NCBI GenBank assembly: GCA_003644925.1
Contig: QNDS01000010.1
Span: forward strand, 1-32,070
Direction of reading: 5' to 3'
DNA from: Candidatus Fermentibacterota bacterium
GTDB taxonomy: Bacteria > Fermentibacterota > Fermentibacteria > Fermentibacterales > JCC-6
Length of the DNA: 32,070 nt
Within the stretch, counting starts at the first letter, position 1; each line of letters opens with the position of its first letter. Below the pieces are notes generated by a model, which made no database searches, was not told the DNA's origin, and saw only the letters and a program-made list of their open reading frames with translations. Below are positions 16,200-24,578 of the stretch, piece by piece. A program made the translations under genes and the position numbers.

Positions 16200-16893
16200 T
16201 ACAGAAGATCACGGTTCAAACAGATATTCACCACGCAGGTTTGATTACATTCTTGCCGGTGCAGGGCACCTTGTTATTCTGGTTATCGGTCTGATCACTT
16301 TCTCAAGCAGTGCCCTTGCGCCCACTGGAGGCGATGATGCTGTAATGGTAACAATGATAACTACAGCTTCCGCTGAAGAAGTCTCTCCAGCTGAGATTCC
16401 TGAAGAGATCCAGGAGGAGATTACAGAGGAGATCCCGGAAGAGATTCCTGAAGAGATCCAGGAGGAGATTACAGAGGAGATCCCGGAAGAGATTCCTGAA
16501 GAGATTCCTGAAGAAATCCAGGAAGAGATTCCCGAGGAAATTCCGCATGAGATTCCAACGGAGGAGAATCCTGCTCTGGACGAGGATTTTGCTTCCGTCA
16601 GCGGTGGGGGGGCAGCGGGGGCTGGCGCTCCGGGACCGGGAACCTACGAATCCAGAGTATTCAATGCCGTAAGAAGGGAATACAGGACATCAGTGGAACC
16701 CGAGCGATCCTACAGGATAATCCTGACCGTTGACCCCGACGGTACTACTACTGTTGAAGTAGTCAGGAAGAGCGGCACATCAGCCTTTGACAGAGCTGTA
16801 GAGAACGCCTTGCGCATAGCGCAGATTCCTCCCATGCCGCCGGGACGCAGCAATCCCGCGGTGATAAACATTGAATTCATAGGACCGGAGTAA
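16186..16893 (+). CDS. TolA/TonB-like energy-transducing protein
   Basis: A 235-residue protein in the tolA position. One transmembrane helix (about 21-44) anchors it in the inner membrane. Residues 70-125 are fourteen exact four-residue units of the EIPE/EIQE/EITE type, forming an acidic periplasm-spanning rod in place of the Ala/Lys-rich helix of E. coli TolA or the Pro-rich spacer of TonB. A short Gly/Ala/Pro hinge follows. The C-terminal domain (about 150-235) has the TonB/TolA fold pattern, with YRIILTVDPDGTTTVEVVRKSG and AIRIAQIPPMPPG-like sequence near the end. It should link TolQR to outer-membrane partners such as Pal and TolB. The start is a GTG overlapping tolR by 14 nt, preceded by a modest ACAGGTAA. 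I leave the symbol open because the C-terminal domain could equally be called TonB. Confidence 0.85.
   Translation: MKFTDTEDHGSNRYSPRRFDYILAGAGHLVILVIGLITFSSSALAPTGGDDAVMVTMITTASAEEVSPAEIPEEIQEEITEEIPEEIPEEIQEEITEEIPEEIPEEIPEEIQEEIPEEIPHEIPTEENPALDEDFASVSGGGAAGAGAPGPGTYESRVFNAVRREYRTSVEPERSYRIILTVDPDGTTTVEVVRKSGTSAFDRAVENALRIAQIPPMPPGRSNPAVINIEFIGPE
16393..16560 (+). repeat. In-frame 12-bp tandem repeat in the tolA/tonB-like gene
   Basis: Fourteen 12-bp units encode four residues each, mostly Glu-Ile-x-Glu. Superimposed on this, the 48-bp block 16393-16440 is repeated without a single change at 16441-16488, pointing to a recent duplication. Length changes in multiples of 12 bp would keep the frame and alter the reach of the periplasmic spacer. 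Confidence 0.92.
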
Positions 16894-16900
16894 ATTGAAA

Positions 16901-18082
16901 ATGTCATACATCGGAATTCTCCTGATGCTTGTAGCTGCAGCCTCATCCGCGGACAGTTTTATCCCCATGTCACCAGTGAGCGCGGAGTGTATTCCCGTTT
17001 CAGTAAGCGCTTCCGGAGACAGAGATCTCGTTGATATGGCATTGAATCAGCTTATTGAGGATATCGACTTCTCGGGATTGCTGATAACCTCTGATGAAGG
17101 GTATGCAGAAGCAGCCATCGAAGTGACACGCTCCCTCAGCGGAGTTGAGCTTCGAGCGGAGGTTAGATCCGGAGGAGAACCCCTTCTTGCAAGAAACTAT
17201 TCGGGAGAAAATATCTATTCGCTGGTTCATGCCTTTGCGGATGACCTTGTATACGACCTGACAGGCGAGGAAGGCATCGCCTCCACCTGGATAGCCTATG
17301 TAACAAGAACTTCATCAGGATACGCCCTTGGTGTGAAATCACAGGATCCAAGGAGCACCAGGACAGTGATGTCCGATGAGGATGTTATAACCACACCGGC
17401 CTGGTCTCCCGATGGTGATAGAATAGTATTTACATCGTTCCGGTCGGGTAATGCCGACCTCTGGTGCTACAGCTTTTCAGAATCCTCGGCGGAGAAGATA
17501 CTCAGTTTGCCGGGTCTGAATTCTTCTCCAGCATGGAGTCCAGGCGGTGAGGCCATAGCCCTGACACTTTCAATGAATAGGAATATTGATATTTACCTTC
17601 TCGATACTGCCACCGATGAAACGACCCGTCTGACGCTCAGAGGGTCAATTGAGACATCGGCAAGTTTCTCTCCGACCGGCAGGCAGATAGTATTCACAAG
17701 TGACAGGATAGGCTACCCTCAACTCTATATAATGGACAGCTCCGGCGGCACAGCCATCAGGGCTACAAGTTCTCATGGTTATTGCGACAGCCCCGCATGG
17801 TCACCTGACGGCAGCATGATAGCGTATACCGCCCAGACCGGACGGGATTTCCATATATTCGTCATGGACGCGGACGGCTCCGATATCCGCCAGGTCACTT
17901 TCCAGGGATCCCTTAACGAAGACCCTGTATGGGGGCCTACTGGAAGACATCTTGCTTTCAGCAGCGACAGAGATGGAGAGAGAGCCGTATATGTTTTAGA
18001 ACTCAATGGTCTTACAATAAGAAAACTGTCCGATAGAGGTTGCAGCTACTGCCCCACCTGGTCACCTCTTGGATTCAGATGA
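16901..18082 (+). CDS. tolB: TolB-like periplasmic beta-propeller protein
   Basis: About 393 residues. A signal peptide (MSYIGILLMLVAAASSA) leads to a TolB N-terminal domain that includes YSLVHAFADDLVYDLTGEEG, and then to a beta-propeller of PD40-type blades, each with the x-P-x-WSPDG-x-x-(I/L)-x-(F/Y)-TS pattern. At least six blades are visible: TPAWSPDG, SPAWSPGG, SASFSPTG, SPAWSPDG, DPVWGPTG and CPTWSPLG. TolB acts in the periplasm, binding Pal and signalling to TolA. The ATG at 16901 has CCGGAG 10 nt upstream; a TTG at 16895 would be closer to it and cannot be excluded. It lies 7 nt after the TolA/TonB-like gene and 38 nt before pal. Confidence 0.92.
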   Translation: MSYIGILLMLVAAASSADSFIPMSPVSAECIPVSVSASGDRDLVDMALNQLIEDIDFSGLLITSDEGYAEAAIEVTRSLSGVELRAEVRSGGEPLLARNYSGENIYSLVHAFADDLVYDLTGEEGIASTWIAYVTRTSSGYALGVKSQDPRSTRTVMSDEDVITTPAWSPDGDRIVFTSFRSGNADLWCYSFSESSAEKILSLPGLNSSPAWSPGGEAIALTLSMNRNIDIYLLDTATDETTRLTLRGSIETSASFSPTGRQIVFTSDRIGYPQLYIMDSSGGTAIRATSSHGYCDSPAWSPDGSMIAYTAQTGRDFHIFVMDADGSDIRQVTFQGSLNEDPVWGPTGRHLAFSSDRDGERAVYVLELNGLTIRKLSDRGCSYCPTWSPLGFR

Positions 18083-18120
18083 TCAAAGTTAACATCTTCT
18101 AGAAAAGGCGGGAGAGAACC

Positions 18121-18666
18121 GTGAAAACTAAACTTATGACGATACTGGCCTCTTCGATACTGATCGCCGCTGTGATATCCGTTTCCGGATGCAGGCCTGA
18201 TGACACTATACCCGATGGTCATGACTCGACCACTGTCGTTGTTATTGACCAGTTCCCCGATACCCTTGTCGGCGTCTGGGAGACGGATACCCTGTCAATG
18301 TCCACCGATATGCTTCTTATTCATCAGGAGCATCTGGAGGATATCTTTTTCGATTATGACAGTGACGTTCTTTCCGAAGATGCTCTGAGGATCCTTATGG
18401 AAGATGCTTCATACATAATGGAGACTGACGGTTTCAGGGTTCTTCTGGAAGGTCACTGCGACGAAAGAGGTACAATAGACTATAACCTTGCTCTGGGGGA
18501 GAACAGAGCGCTTGCAGTGTATAACTACCTCGATAACTACGGAGTTGATACCGACCGCCTGGAATACGTAAGCTACGGCAAGGAGAGACCTTTTGACCCT
18601 GCCCATACCGAGCAGGCATGGGGACATAACAGAAGGGCCCACTTTCGCGTTCTTCCAGGGAACTGA
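18121..18666 (+). CDS. pal: Peptidoglycan-associated lipoprotein Pal
   Basis: A 181-residue lipoprotein. The signal peptide ends in the lipobox VSGC with Cys24 as lipidation site. A linker of about 50 residues leads to an OmpA-type peptidoglycan-binding domain: FFDYDSDVLSEDALRIL, then LLEGHCDERGTIDYNLALGE, then RLEYVSYGKERP and a final NRRAHF. The Asp and Arg that bind diaminopimelate in this fold are present (CDERG region and NRRAHF). It anchors the outer membrane to the cell wall and works with TolB. The start is a GTG at 18121 with GGGAGAG 4-5 nt ahead. It is followed after 2 nt by ybgF. Confidence 0.95.
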   Translation: MKTKLMTILASSILIAAVISVSGCRPDDTIPDGHDSTTVVVIDQFPDTLVGVWETDTLSMSTDMLLIHQEHLEDIFFDYDSDVLSEDALRILMEDASYIMETDGFRVLLEGHCDERGTIDYNLALGENRALAVYNYLDNYGVDTDRLEYVSYGKERPFDPAHTEQAWGHNRRAHFRVLPGN

Positions 18667-18668
18667 TC

Positions 18669-19346
18669 ATGATGCGTTTAGTTATTGCGTCGATATCGGT
18701 TCTGCTGCTGTCTACAGGCTGTTTAGGTTTCTGGGTACATACACCTGCAGAGATAGAGGATATCAATGCCGATCAGCAGAAGATGCAGGATGAGATAGCC
18801 GCGCTCACAGGGGCTGTTGAAGACAATGAGGTGCTTTTAAGAGGTCTTCAGGCTCAATCGGGAACCAGAACAGCGGATCTTGTAGATCGCCTCTCCGCAC
18901 TTGCCGATGAACTTGATCTCGCACTGATGAGGCTTGGCACCAGTCCCGCCGTCACAGTTCAGGATACTTCTGCCGGACCCGATGCGCAGCTTCTATACAA
19001 TGAGGCGTACAGGCAGTTCCAGCAGGGGAGTTTTGAGATCTCGGCTGAGGGTTTTATGGAACTCCATGACAGATATCCGGCATCCTCACTTGCGGACGAT
19101 GCTCTTTACTACATGGCAATCTGCTGGGAAGAGGCCGGACAGTCACACCGGGCGATTGAAGATCTTGTTGCTCTATATTACATGTACCCCGATTCGGAAT
19201 GGGCACCCGGAGCTGTTTTCAGAGCAGCCGACATATACAATCTTCATGGAGCCCCCGGGGAGAGGGACAGACTATTCGACCTTCTGCTGCTTAGGTATCC
19301 CCGCAGTGATGAAGCAGCCCTTGCACGGGAACTGTATCCGGAGTAG
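18669..19346 (+). CDS. ybgF: YbgF/CpoB-like lipoprotein with coiled coil and TPR repeats
   Basis: A 225-residue protein. It begins with a signal peptide ending in LSTGC (Cys18), so it should be a lipoprotein, unlike the soluble E. coli CpoB. Residues about 28-75 are a heptad-rich coiled coil. The C-terminal 120 residues form TPR-like helical pairs beginning at AQLLYNEAYRQFQQGSFEIS, as in YbgF, with SLADDALYYMAICWEEAGQ and APGAVFRAADIYNLHGAPGE following. In other bacteria this protein coordinates peptidoglycan synthesis with outer-membrane constriction. AGGGA ends about 8 nt before the ATG at 18669. It closes the tol cluster; no convincing terminator follows before the tRNA gene. Confidence 0.88.
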   Translation: MMRLVIASISVLLLSTGCLGFWVHTPAEIEDINADQQKMQDEIAALTGAVEDNEVLLRGLQAQSGTRTADLVDRLSALADELDLALMRLGTSPAVTVQDTSAGPDAQLLYNEAYRQFQQGSFEISAEGFMELHDRYPASSLADDALYYMAICWEEAGQSHRAIEDLVALYYMYPDSEWAPGAVFRAADIYNLHGAPGERDRLFDLLLLRYPRSDEAALARELYPE

Positions 19347-19405
19347 AAGCGGAATGGCAGGTAATTAAGAGTCTCCGGCGTCCATTGTGATTATTCTCGG
19401 AAGCT

Positions 19406-19434
19406 TTGACGTAAAAACCATGTCAAGGCATATT
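19406..19434 (+). promoter_or_regulatory. Predicted promoter of tRNA-Leu and possibly of the tig operon
   Basis: TTGACG (19406-19411) and CATATT (19429-19434) are spaced by 17 nt, matching 5 and 4 of 6 consensus positions. The start would be near 19441, 20 nt before the tRNA. No terminator is visible between the tRNA and tig, so the downstream genes may share it. Confidence 0.6.
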
Positions 19435-19460
19435 CGAGCCTTACGCACATCAATATCGTT

Positions 19461-19546
19461 GCGGGAGTGGCGGAATTGGCAGACGCGCCAGATTTAGGAT
19501 CTGGTAAGCTTGACTTGTGGGGGTTCAAATCCCCCCTCTCGCACCA
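19461..19546 (+). tRNA. tRNA-Leu (anticodon UAG)
   Basis: An 86-nt tRNA with encoded CCA. The acceptor arms GCGGGAG and CTCTCGC pair over 7 bp with one G-U. The anticodon stem CCAGA/TCTGG holds the loop TTTAGGA, giving anticodon UAG for CUN leucine codons. A long variable arm, as expected for leucine tRNAs, precedes the T arm GGGGG-TTCAAAT-CCCCC. It sits between ybgF and tig on the same strand. Confidence 0.97.
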
Positions 19547-19573
19547 TAACTCAGAAAACGGAAAGATTACTAA

Positions 19574-20854
19574 ATGTTTGAAATCATCAAGTCCGAAGAC
19601 AATAGAAGGACAGTTCTCTTCACCGAGTCGGCTGAAAAGATAAGCGGACTGTTCAGAAAAATTCGAAAGCAGATCTCCAAAGATCTTTCAATGCCCGGTT
19701 TCAGACCGGGTAAGGTTCCAAGGTCAATTATCGACAAACAGTACGGAAACATCATTCAGGCTGAAGTTGCGGACAGCGTAAGACAGCGTTTTACTTCAGA
19801 ACTTCTCGAGAAAGAGGATTGGGTACTCGATGATAAGGATCCGGAAGGTGAGATAGAACTGCCGGTAGATGGTGATGCTTACAGTTTTGAAATGACATTT
19901 TCTCTCTTCGAAACGCCGGAACCGGAAGGTACAGATGGCATAAAAATAGAGATACCCCCCCTCGACCTGGATGATGCTGTTGAGAAGACGATTGAATCAT
20001 TCCGCGAGAAATTGATCAGCTTCGACACAGTAGACAGGCCATCCGAGGATGGGGATCTTGTTCTGCTGGAAGCCTGTCCCGCTGGAAATACCGAAGAAAC
20101 ACAGAAGTTCAACGTTAGAATTGGAGAATCGCAGATAGGTGCCGGTTTTGATGAACTTGTTACAGGAGTAGTTCCCGATTTTGAATTCTCAGCAAGGATG
20201 GACAGAGACGCTTCCGAGGAAGGTCAGCCTCCTGTGCACAGGTTTCTGGTAACCGGGATCAAGTGTCCTGCTCTCCCGGACATTGATGATGAGTTCGCCG
20301 AAAAGGCTGCTGGTGTTAAGAATCTGGAGGAACTCAGAAGTAAGATCGAGGAGAGTGTCAGAGCCCGTTACGATCAGGAGATCGATTATCTCAAGGAGAG
20401 GTCTGTTATTGACAGCATCCTTGCAAGCAACCCCTTTACACCCCCCGGGTACATGGTTGAGAACCTTTCTAAGGATTACATAAACAGACTGGGGGAAGAT
20501 GCTCCGGGAGAGGAAACAGAAACAGCTGCAAAAGAGCTTGCGCTGAACAAAGTGCGTGAATTTCTCATTCTGCGAGCCGTTGCTGAAAAAGAGAAGATAG
20601 ATATAGGAGACGATCTTGTAGCGAAAGAAACCAGCTCCGAGGAATCGGAATCATCTGTCCGTGACAGATTGAGAACCAGAAAAGCTATGGAACTAATTCT
20701 GGATCGTGCTGATATTACTGAAAAGGAACCACAGAAAAACAGTGAGACTGCAGCTCATGAGGAAGACAGTCCGGATTCGTCATGGCGCTGGATACAGGTT
20801 GAAGATGCAGAACCGGAAACCTGTGACGAAACAGCCGGGAAGGGAAAATCCTGA
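19574..20854 (+). CDS. tig: Trigger factor, ribosome-associated chaperone
   Basis: A 426-residue protein with the three trigger factor parts. The N-terminal ribosome-binding domain carries the signature GFRPGKVP at 42-49. A middle region about 145-240 corresponds to the FKBP-type domain. The C-terminal helical chaperone domain begins near [20 protein letters not shown]. The middle domain is short: the aromatic and acidic active-site strand normally seen near its start is replaced by [14 protein letters not shown], so prolyl isomerase activity may be lost. The last 45 residues are an acidic, probably disordered tail. GGAAAG lies 8 nt before the ATG. It overlaps clpP by one base, in the common tig-clpP-clpX order. 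Confidence 0.93.
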   Translation: MFEIIKSEDNRRTVLFTESAEKISGLFRKIRKQISKDLSMPGFRPGKVPRSIIDKQYGNIIQAEVADSVRQRFTSELLEKEDWVLDDKDPEGEIELPVDGDAYSFEMTFSLFETPEPEGTDGIKIEIPPLDLDDAVEKTIESFREKLISFDTVDRPSEDGDLVLLEACPAGNTEETQKFNVRIGESQIGAGFDELVTGVVPDFEFSARMDRDASEEGQPPVHRFLVTGIKCPALPDIDDEFAEKAAGVKNLEELRSKIEESVRARYDQEIDYLKERSVIDSILASNPFTPPGYMVENLSKDYINRLGEDAPGEETETAAKELALNKVREFLILRAVAEKEKIDIGDDLVAKETSSEESESSVRDRLRTRKAMELILDRADITEKEPQKNSETAAHEEDSPDSSWRWIQVEDAEPETCDETAGKGKS

Positions 20855-21441
20855 TGTCATCAATAGTACCTTTTGTTGTAGAGCGGGAAGGGAACAGAGA
20901 AAGATCCTATGATATCTATTCCCGTCTCCTGAAAGAACGTATCATATTCGTCGGCGATACACTCACCAACCAGTCCGCGAGCCTGATAGTAGCGCAGCTC
21001 CTGTTTCTGGAGGGAGAGGATTCCAAGAAGGATATCAATATGTACATAAGCAGCCCGGGAGGTCTTGTCTCCTCAGGGCTGGCAATATACGATACGATGC
21101 AGTTCATAAAACCACCAATGGCAACATTCTGTATGGGCACTGCAGCAAGTATGGCTGCCGTTCTTCTCGCTGCGGGAGCGAAGGGCAAGCGGAACATTCT
21201 TCCGCATGCCAGAGTTATGATACACCAGCCTATGGGCGGAGCTCAGGGGCAGGCCAGTGATATAGAGATACAGGCCAGGGAGATCCTTAAACTCAGGGAG
21301 AAACTGAATATCATTCTCGCAGGGCACACAGGACAACCTCTTGAGAGAATATCAAAGGATTCGGACAGGAATTTCTGGATGGATGCTCAGGAAGCAGTCG
21401 ATTACGGTATTGTAGACAACGTGCTTATATCCAGAAACTGA
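20854..21441 (+). CDS. clpP: ClpP protease subunit with Asn in place of the catalytic Asp
   Basis: A 195-residue protein of normal length with Ser99 in MGTAASM and His124 in VMIHQPMGG. The third residue of the triad, Asp171 of mature E. coli ClpP (ERDRF), aligns without gaps from the C-terminus to Asn173 here (SDRNFW). Listeria ClpP1 carries the same Ser-His-Asn triad and depends on a partner ClpP for full activity. Oligomerisation and chaperone-docking regions otherwise look standard, so it should form the usual 14-mer chamber with ClpX. Translation begins on the ATG that shares its A with the tig stop; GGGAAGGGAAAA is upstream. clpX follows after 11 nt. Confidence 0.95.
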   Translation: MSSIVPFVVEREGNRERSYDIYSRLLKERIIFVGDTLTNQSASLIVAQLLFLEGEDSKKDINMYISSPGGLVSSGLAIYDTMQFIKPPMATFCMGTAASMAAVLLAAGAKGKRNILPHARVMIHQPMGGAQGQASDIEIQAREILKLREKLNIILAGHTGQPLERISKDSDRNFWMDAQEAVDYGIVDNVLISRN

Positions 21442-21452
21442 CGGAGTAAAGC

Positions 21453-22700
21453 ATGCCAAAAGAAAAAAAATGCTCGTTTTGCGGAAGGCCTATAGGCGAG
21501 GTTAAACAGCTGATTCAGGGTCCCGGAGTGCATATCTGCGATGAGTGCATAAGGTACTGCGGGGAGCTTGTTGATCTTGAAGATGACAATCAACTCGAAA
21601 TCCCTGAACTGGTGCAGGAAGAGCTTCCGATACCATCGAAGATCAAAGCTCAGCTGGATGAGTACGTTGTTGCTCAGGAACACGTTAAAAAAGTACTTTC
21701 GGTAGCTGTTTACAATCACTACAAAAGGCTCAGGACCATCAGGGAATCCCCCGAAATCGAACTTGAGAAAAGCAACATTCTTTTAATGGGACCTACTGGC
21801 GTTGGAAAGACTCTCCTTGCAAGGACACTTGCCAGAATTCTGGATGTTCCGTTTGCCATTGCCGACGCAACAACCCTGACCGAAGCGGGATACGTTGGAG
21901 AAGATGTTGAGAATATTCTTCTGCGTCTGCTTCAGGTAACCGATATGGATGTGGCAACTGCGCAGCAGGGCATCATCTACATTGATGAGATCGACAAGAT
22001 CTCCAGGAAGTCCGAAAACCCATCCATTACGAGGGATGTGTCGGGTGAAGGTGTACAGCAGGCCCTTCTTAAGATAGTGGAGGGTACCATTGCCAGCGTT
22101 CCGCCGCAGGGGGGAAGAAAGCACCCCTATCAGGATAATATTCTGATCGATACCAGCAATATCCTGTTTATCTGCGGGGGCGCGTTCAATGAACTTGAGA
22201 AAATAGTCGACAAGCGTCTCAGAAAAAGTTCCATAGGTTTCAACAGCACTCTTGATCCGCTGCACCATACGGAAACCAACATACTCTCGCGAGTGGAATC
22301 CCATGATCTTGTTAAGTACGGTCTTGTACCGGAACTCGTTGGAAGGTTACCTGTACTGGTGGTACTGGATGACCTGGATATTGAAGATCTTACAAAAGTG
22401 CTTACACAACCGAAGAATGCCCTTGTACGCCAGTACCAGTACCTCATTGAACTTGAGGGAGTTGAGCTGGAGTTTTCAGCGGGGGCTCTCGAAGCGGTGG
22501 CAGAGAAAGCCAAACAGGCCGGAAGCGGAGCGAGAGGACTGAGGTCAGTGCTTGAAGGGATCCTTCTGAATCCAATGTACGACCTGCCGGGTCTCCAGAA
22601 CGCTAGAAAACTCGTGATCTCACCGGAAGTTGTCAGAGGGGAAGCGCCGCCGAAGATCGTCAAGACCAGGAAGAAGAAGGAGTCCGGGAAAGCCGGTTGA
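21453..22700 (+). CDS. clpX: ClpX, ATPase and unfoldase of the ClpXP protease
   Basis: A 415-residue protein. The N-terminal zinc-binding domain has Cys7, Cys10, Cys29 and Cys32. The AAA+ core shows Walker A GPTGVGKT (113-120), the pore loop GYVG (146-149), Walker B IIYIDEID (174-181), the RKHP loop (222-225) and an IGF tripeptide (KSSIGFN) that docks into ClpP. Arginine finger and sensor regions ([18 protein letters not shown]) are in place. It recognises and unfolds tagged substrates and feeds them to ClpP. GGAG lies 6 nt before the ATG. The next gene is engB, one base after the stop; no lon gene intervenes, although clpX-lon-engB is a frequent order elsewhere. Confidence 0.97.
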   Translation: MPKEKKCSFCGRPIGEVKQLIQGPGVHICDECIRYCGELVDLEDDNQLEIPELVQEELPIPSKIKAQLDEYVVAQEHVKKVLSVAVYNHYKRLRTIRESPEIELEKSNILLMGPTGVGKTLLARTLARILDVPFAIADATTLTEAGYVGEDVENILLRLLQVTDMDVATAQQGIIYIDEIDKISRKSENPSITRDVSGEGVQQALLKIVEGTIASVPPQGGRKHPYQDNILIDTSNILFICGGAFNELEKIVDKRLRKSSIGFNSTLDPLHHTETNILSRVESHDLVKYGLVPELVGRLPVLVVLDDLDIEDLTKVLTQPKNALVRQYQYLIELEGVELEFSAGALEAVAEKAKQAGSGARGLRSVLEGILLNPMYDLPGLQNARKLVISPEVVRGEAPPKIVKTRKKKESGKAG

Positions 22701-22701
22701 A

Positions 22702-23268
22702 ATGTCCTCCCTCGATGTTAAGTTTTTAAGAAGCTGTCCGGGGCCTGAACACCTCCCATCGGACGGTCTCCCGGAGATCTGCTTCGCCGGCAGGTCGAAT
22801 GTGGGAAAATCGTCACTCCTGAACAAGCTCAGCGGGAATCATTCTGTTGCCAGGACAAGTTCCAGACCCGGATGTACGCAGTTTCTTAACCTCTTCTCCG
22901 TATCGGGCAGTTATTACATTGTTGATCTTCCCGGTTACGGGTATGCACGTGCTCCGCGGAAGAACCGCAGTGAATGGACTGGATGGATAGCTTCATATCT
23001 AATGGACAGAGTTGAACTCAGAGGTGTAGTTCTCCTTATCGATGCACGACATCCCTGCCTGCCCAACGATATGGAGATGGTGGAATTTCTCAAGGAGAGA
23101 GGCAGACCCTATATCATCGCTCTGACGAAATCAGACAAGCTCAAACGGGGAAAACTTGCGTCAGCCGTTGCAAAAGCACAGGATATGGGACCGGTCATAC
23201 CAGTTTCATCGATCACCGGTTCTGGTATAAGGGAACTTAAAAAATGGATCTATCAGGCGGTGGACTAG
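22702..23268 (+). CDS. engB: EngB/YsxC/YihA ribosome-biogenesis GTPase
   Basis: A 188-residue GTPase with the full motif set: G1 GRSNVGKSS (30-38), G2 Thr within SRPGCTQF, G3 DLPGYGYA, G4 TKSDK and G5 SSITG. This family assists assembly of the large ribosomal subunit and is usually essential. A GTG or ATG-type start at 22630 would add 24 basic residues encoded inside clpX; the ATG at 22702, one base after the clpX stop, fits the family N-terminus (SLDVKFLRSC). The close spacing implies translational coupling with clpX. Confidence 0.95.
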   Translation: MSSLDVKFLRSCPGPEHLPSDGLPEICFAGRSNVGKSSLLNKLSGNHSVARTSSRPGCTQFLNLFSVSGSYYIVDLPGYGYARAPRKNRSEWTGWIASYLMDRVELRGVVLLIDARHPCLPNDMEMVEFLKERGRPYIIALTKSDKLKRGKLASAVAKAQDMGPVIPVSSITGSGIRELKKWIYQAVD

Positions 23269-23298
23269 TATTCTGAATCAGTTCATGGAAGGAATCGC

Positions 23299-24573
23299 AT
23301 GCCAGCAACTATAATCATAGGGCTTCAATGGGGCGATGAGGGCAAGGGGAAGATGGTGGATCATCTTGCTGAAAACGTCGATGCCGTTGCCCGCTTCTCC
23401 GGAGGAGCCAATGCAGGGCACACTGTTGAGGCTGACGGGCGCAGGATTGCGCTGCACCAGCTTCCAAGCGGATTGCTGCGGCCGGATGTACTCGGCATCA
23501 TAGGATCCGCCTGCGTTCTCGACCCGGTTGCTCTCACAGAGGAAATCGAATCAATTGAGAAAGAGGGATTTTCCATTGCAGACAGGCTTACGATATCCGG
23601 AAAGGTGCATCTTGTTCATCCGGCAGGCAGGTATATTGAGAATATCAATGAGATCAGGCTTGGAAAAGCTGCGGTCGGAACAACAGGGCGTGGAATAGGC
23701 CCCACCTATGTGCGTAAATTCATGAGGAAAGGAATAAGGCTTGAAGATGCAGCTGTACCTGAGATATTCCGCGAAAAATCTGCTGTCATCACGGATGATT
23801 GCATAGAGCAGCTTGCGCTTTCGGCAGAACATGCCGGGTCCCTTTCGGAAGAGGTAGATCTGTTCAACCGTGAGTCCATCAGGCTTGTTGATCATGCAAT
23901 GGATGTATCGATGGTCATTTCCAGAATACTGGCATCCGAAGGCTCGATTCTGGCCGAGGGAGCACAGGGCTCTCTTCTTGATCCTGATCATGGAACTTAT
24001 CCATTCGTTACATGCGGTTCCTGCGTTGCCGGAGCGGCCTGCGTCAGTCTCGGCATTGGTCCTGTGATGATAGATGAAGTGGTTGGTGTTGTGAAAGCCT
24101 ACAGCACCAGAGTAGGGAACGGTCCCTTTCCTACAGAGCTGACCGGTCCCCTCGGGGAGAGGATAAGGGAGCAGGGCAATGAATACGGAGCCACCACCGG
24201 AAGACCCCGCAGGTGCGGATGGTTCGATGCCGTTCTGGCAAACTACACCGCCAGGATAAACGGGTGCACCTGGACAACGATTACTCTCCTTGATGTTCTA
24301 AGCGGTATTCCTGAACTTAAAGTCTGCAAGAAGTACGAACTTGATCCGGAGATCGACCTTACGCTCTTTGAAACAGGTGTAAGGCTTGGGAAACACATTC
24401 CAGTATATGAAACCCTGCCTGGCTGGGAGGAGGATATCAGGGGAGAACGGGAATGGGACGCACTGCCGGAAAATGCCAGAAATTACGTTCTGTTCATTGA
24501 AAAACTAACTGGTGTGCAGGTTAAAGCCATCTCTACAGGGCCTGCCAGAGAGGATCTGATCTGGAGAAAGTAA
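23299..24573 (+). CDS. purA: Adenylosuccinate synthetase
   Basis: A 424-residue enzyme catalysing the GTP-dependent joining of IMP and aspartate, the first committed step to AMP. GLQWGDEGKGK holds the catalytic Asp13, and GANAGHT carries His41. RGIGPTYV, GAQGSLLDPDHGTYPFVT, STRVGNGPFPTE and TTGRPRRCGWFDAV are the IMP- and GTP-binding landmarks. Length is normal. GGAAGGAA lies about 5 nt before the ATG. It starts 30 nt after engB and its stop is 5 nt before the TatD/radical-SAM gene, so it belongs to the same transcription unit. Confidence 0.97.
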   Translation: MPATIIIGLQWGDEGKGKMVDHLAENVDAVARFSGGANAGHTVEADGRRIALHQLPSGLLRPDVLGIIGSACVLDPVALTEEIESIEKEGFSIADRLTISGKVHLVHPAGRYIENINEIRLGKAAVGTTGRGIGPTYVRKFMRKGIRLEDAAVPEIFREKSAVITDDCIEQLALSAEHAGSLSEEVDLFNRESIRLVDHAMDVSMVISRILASEGSILAEGAQGSLLDPDHGTYPFVTCGSCVAGAACVSLGIGPVMIDEVVGVVKAYSTRVGNGPFPTELTGPLGERIREQGNEYGATTGRPRRCGWFDAVLANYTARINGCTWTTITLLDVLSGIPELKVCKKYELDPEIDLTLFETGVRLGKHIPVYETLPGWEEDIRGEREWDALPENARNYVLFIEKLTGVQVKAISTGPAREDLIWRK

Positions 24574-24578
24574 CTCCG

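Noticed and set aside
16393-16560. CRISPR-like or noncoding tandem array
   Set aside because: The units are contiguous without spacers and stay in frame inside a TolA/TonB-like gene; the antisense frame at 16303-16548 is a by-product of the repeat.
19338-19378. Terminator after ybgF from CCGGAG and CTCCGG
   Set aside because: The six-base arms are 29 nt apart and no T-run follows.
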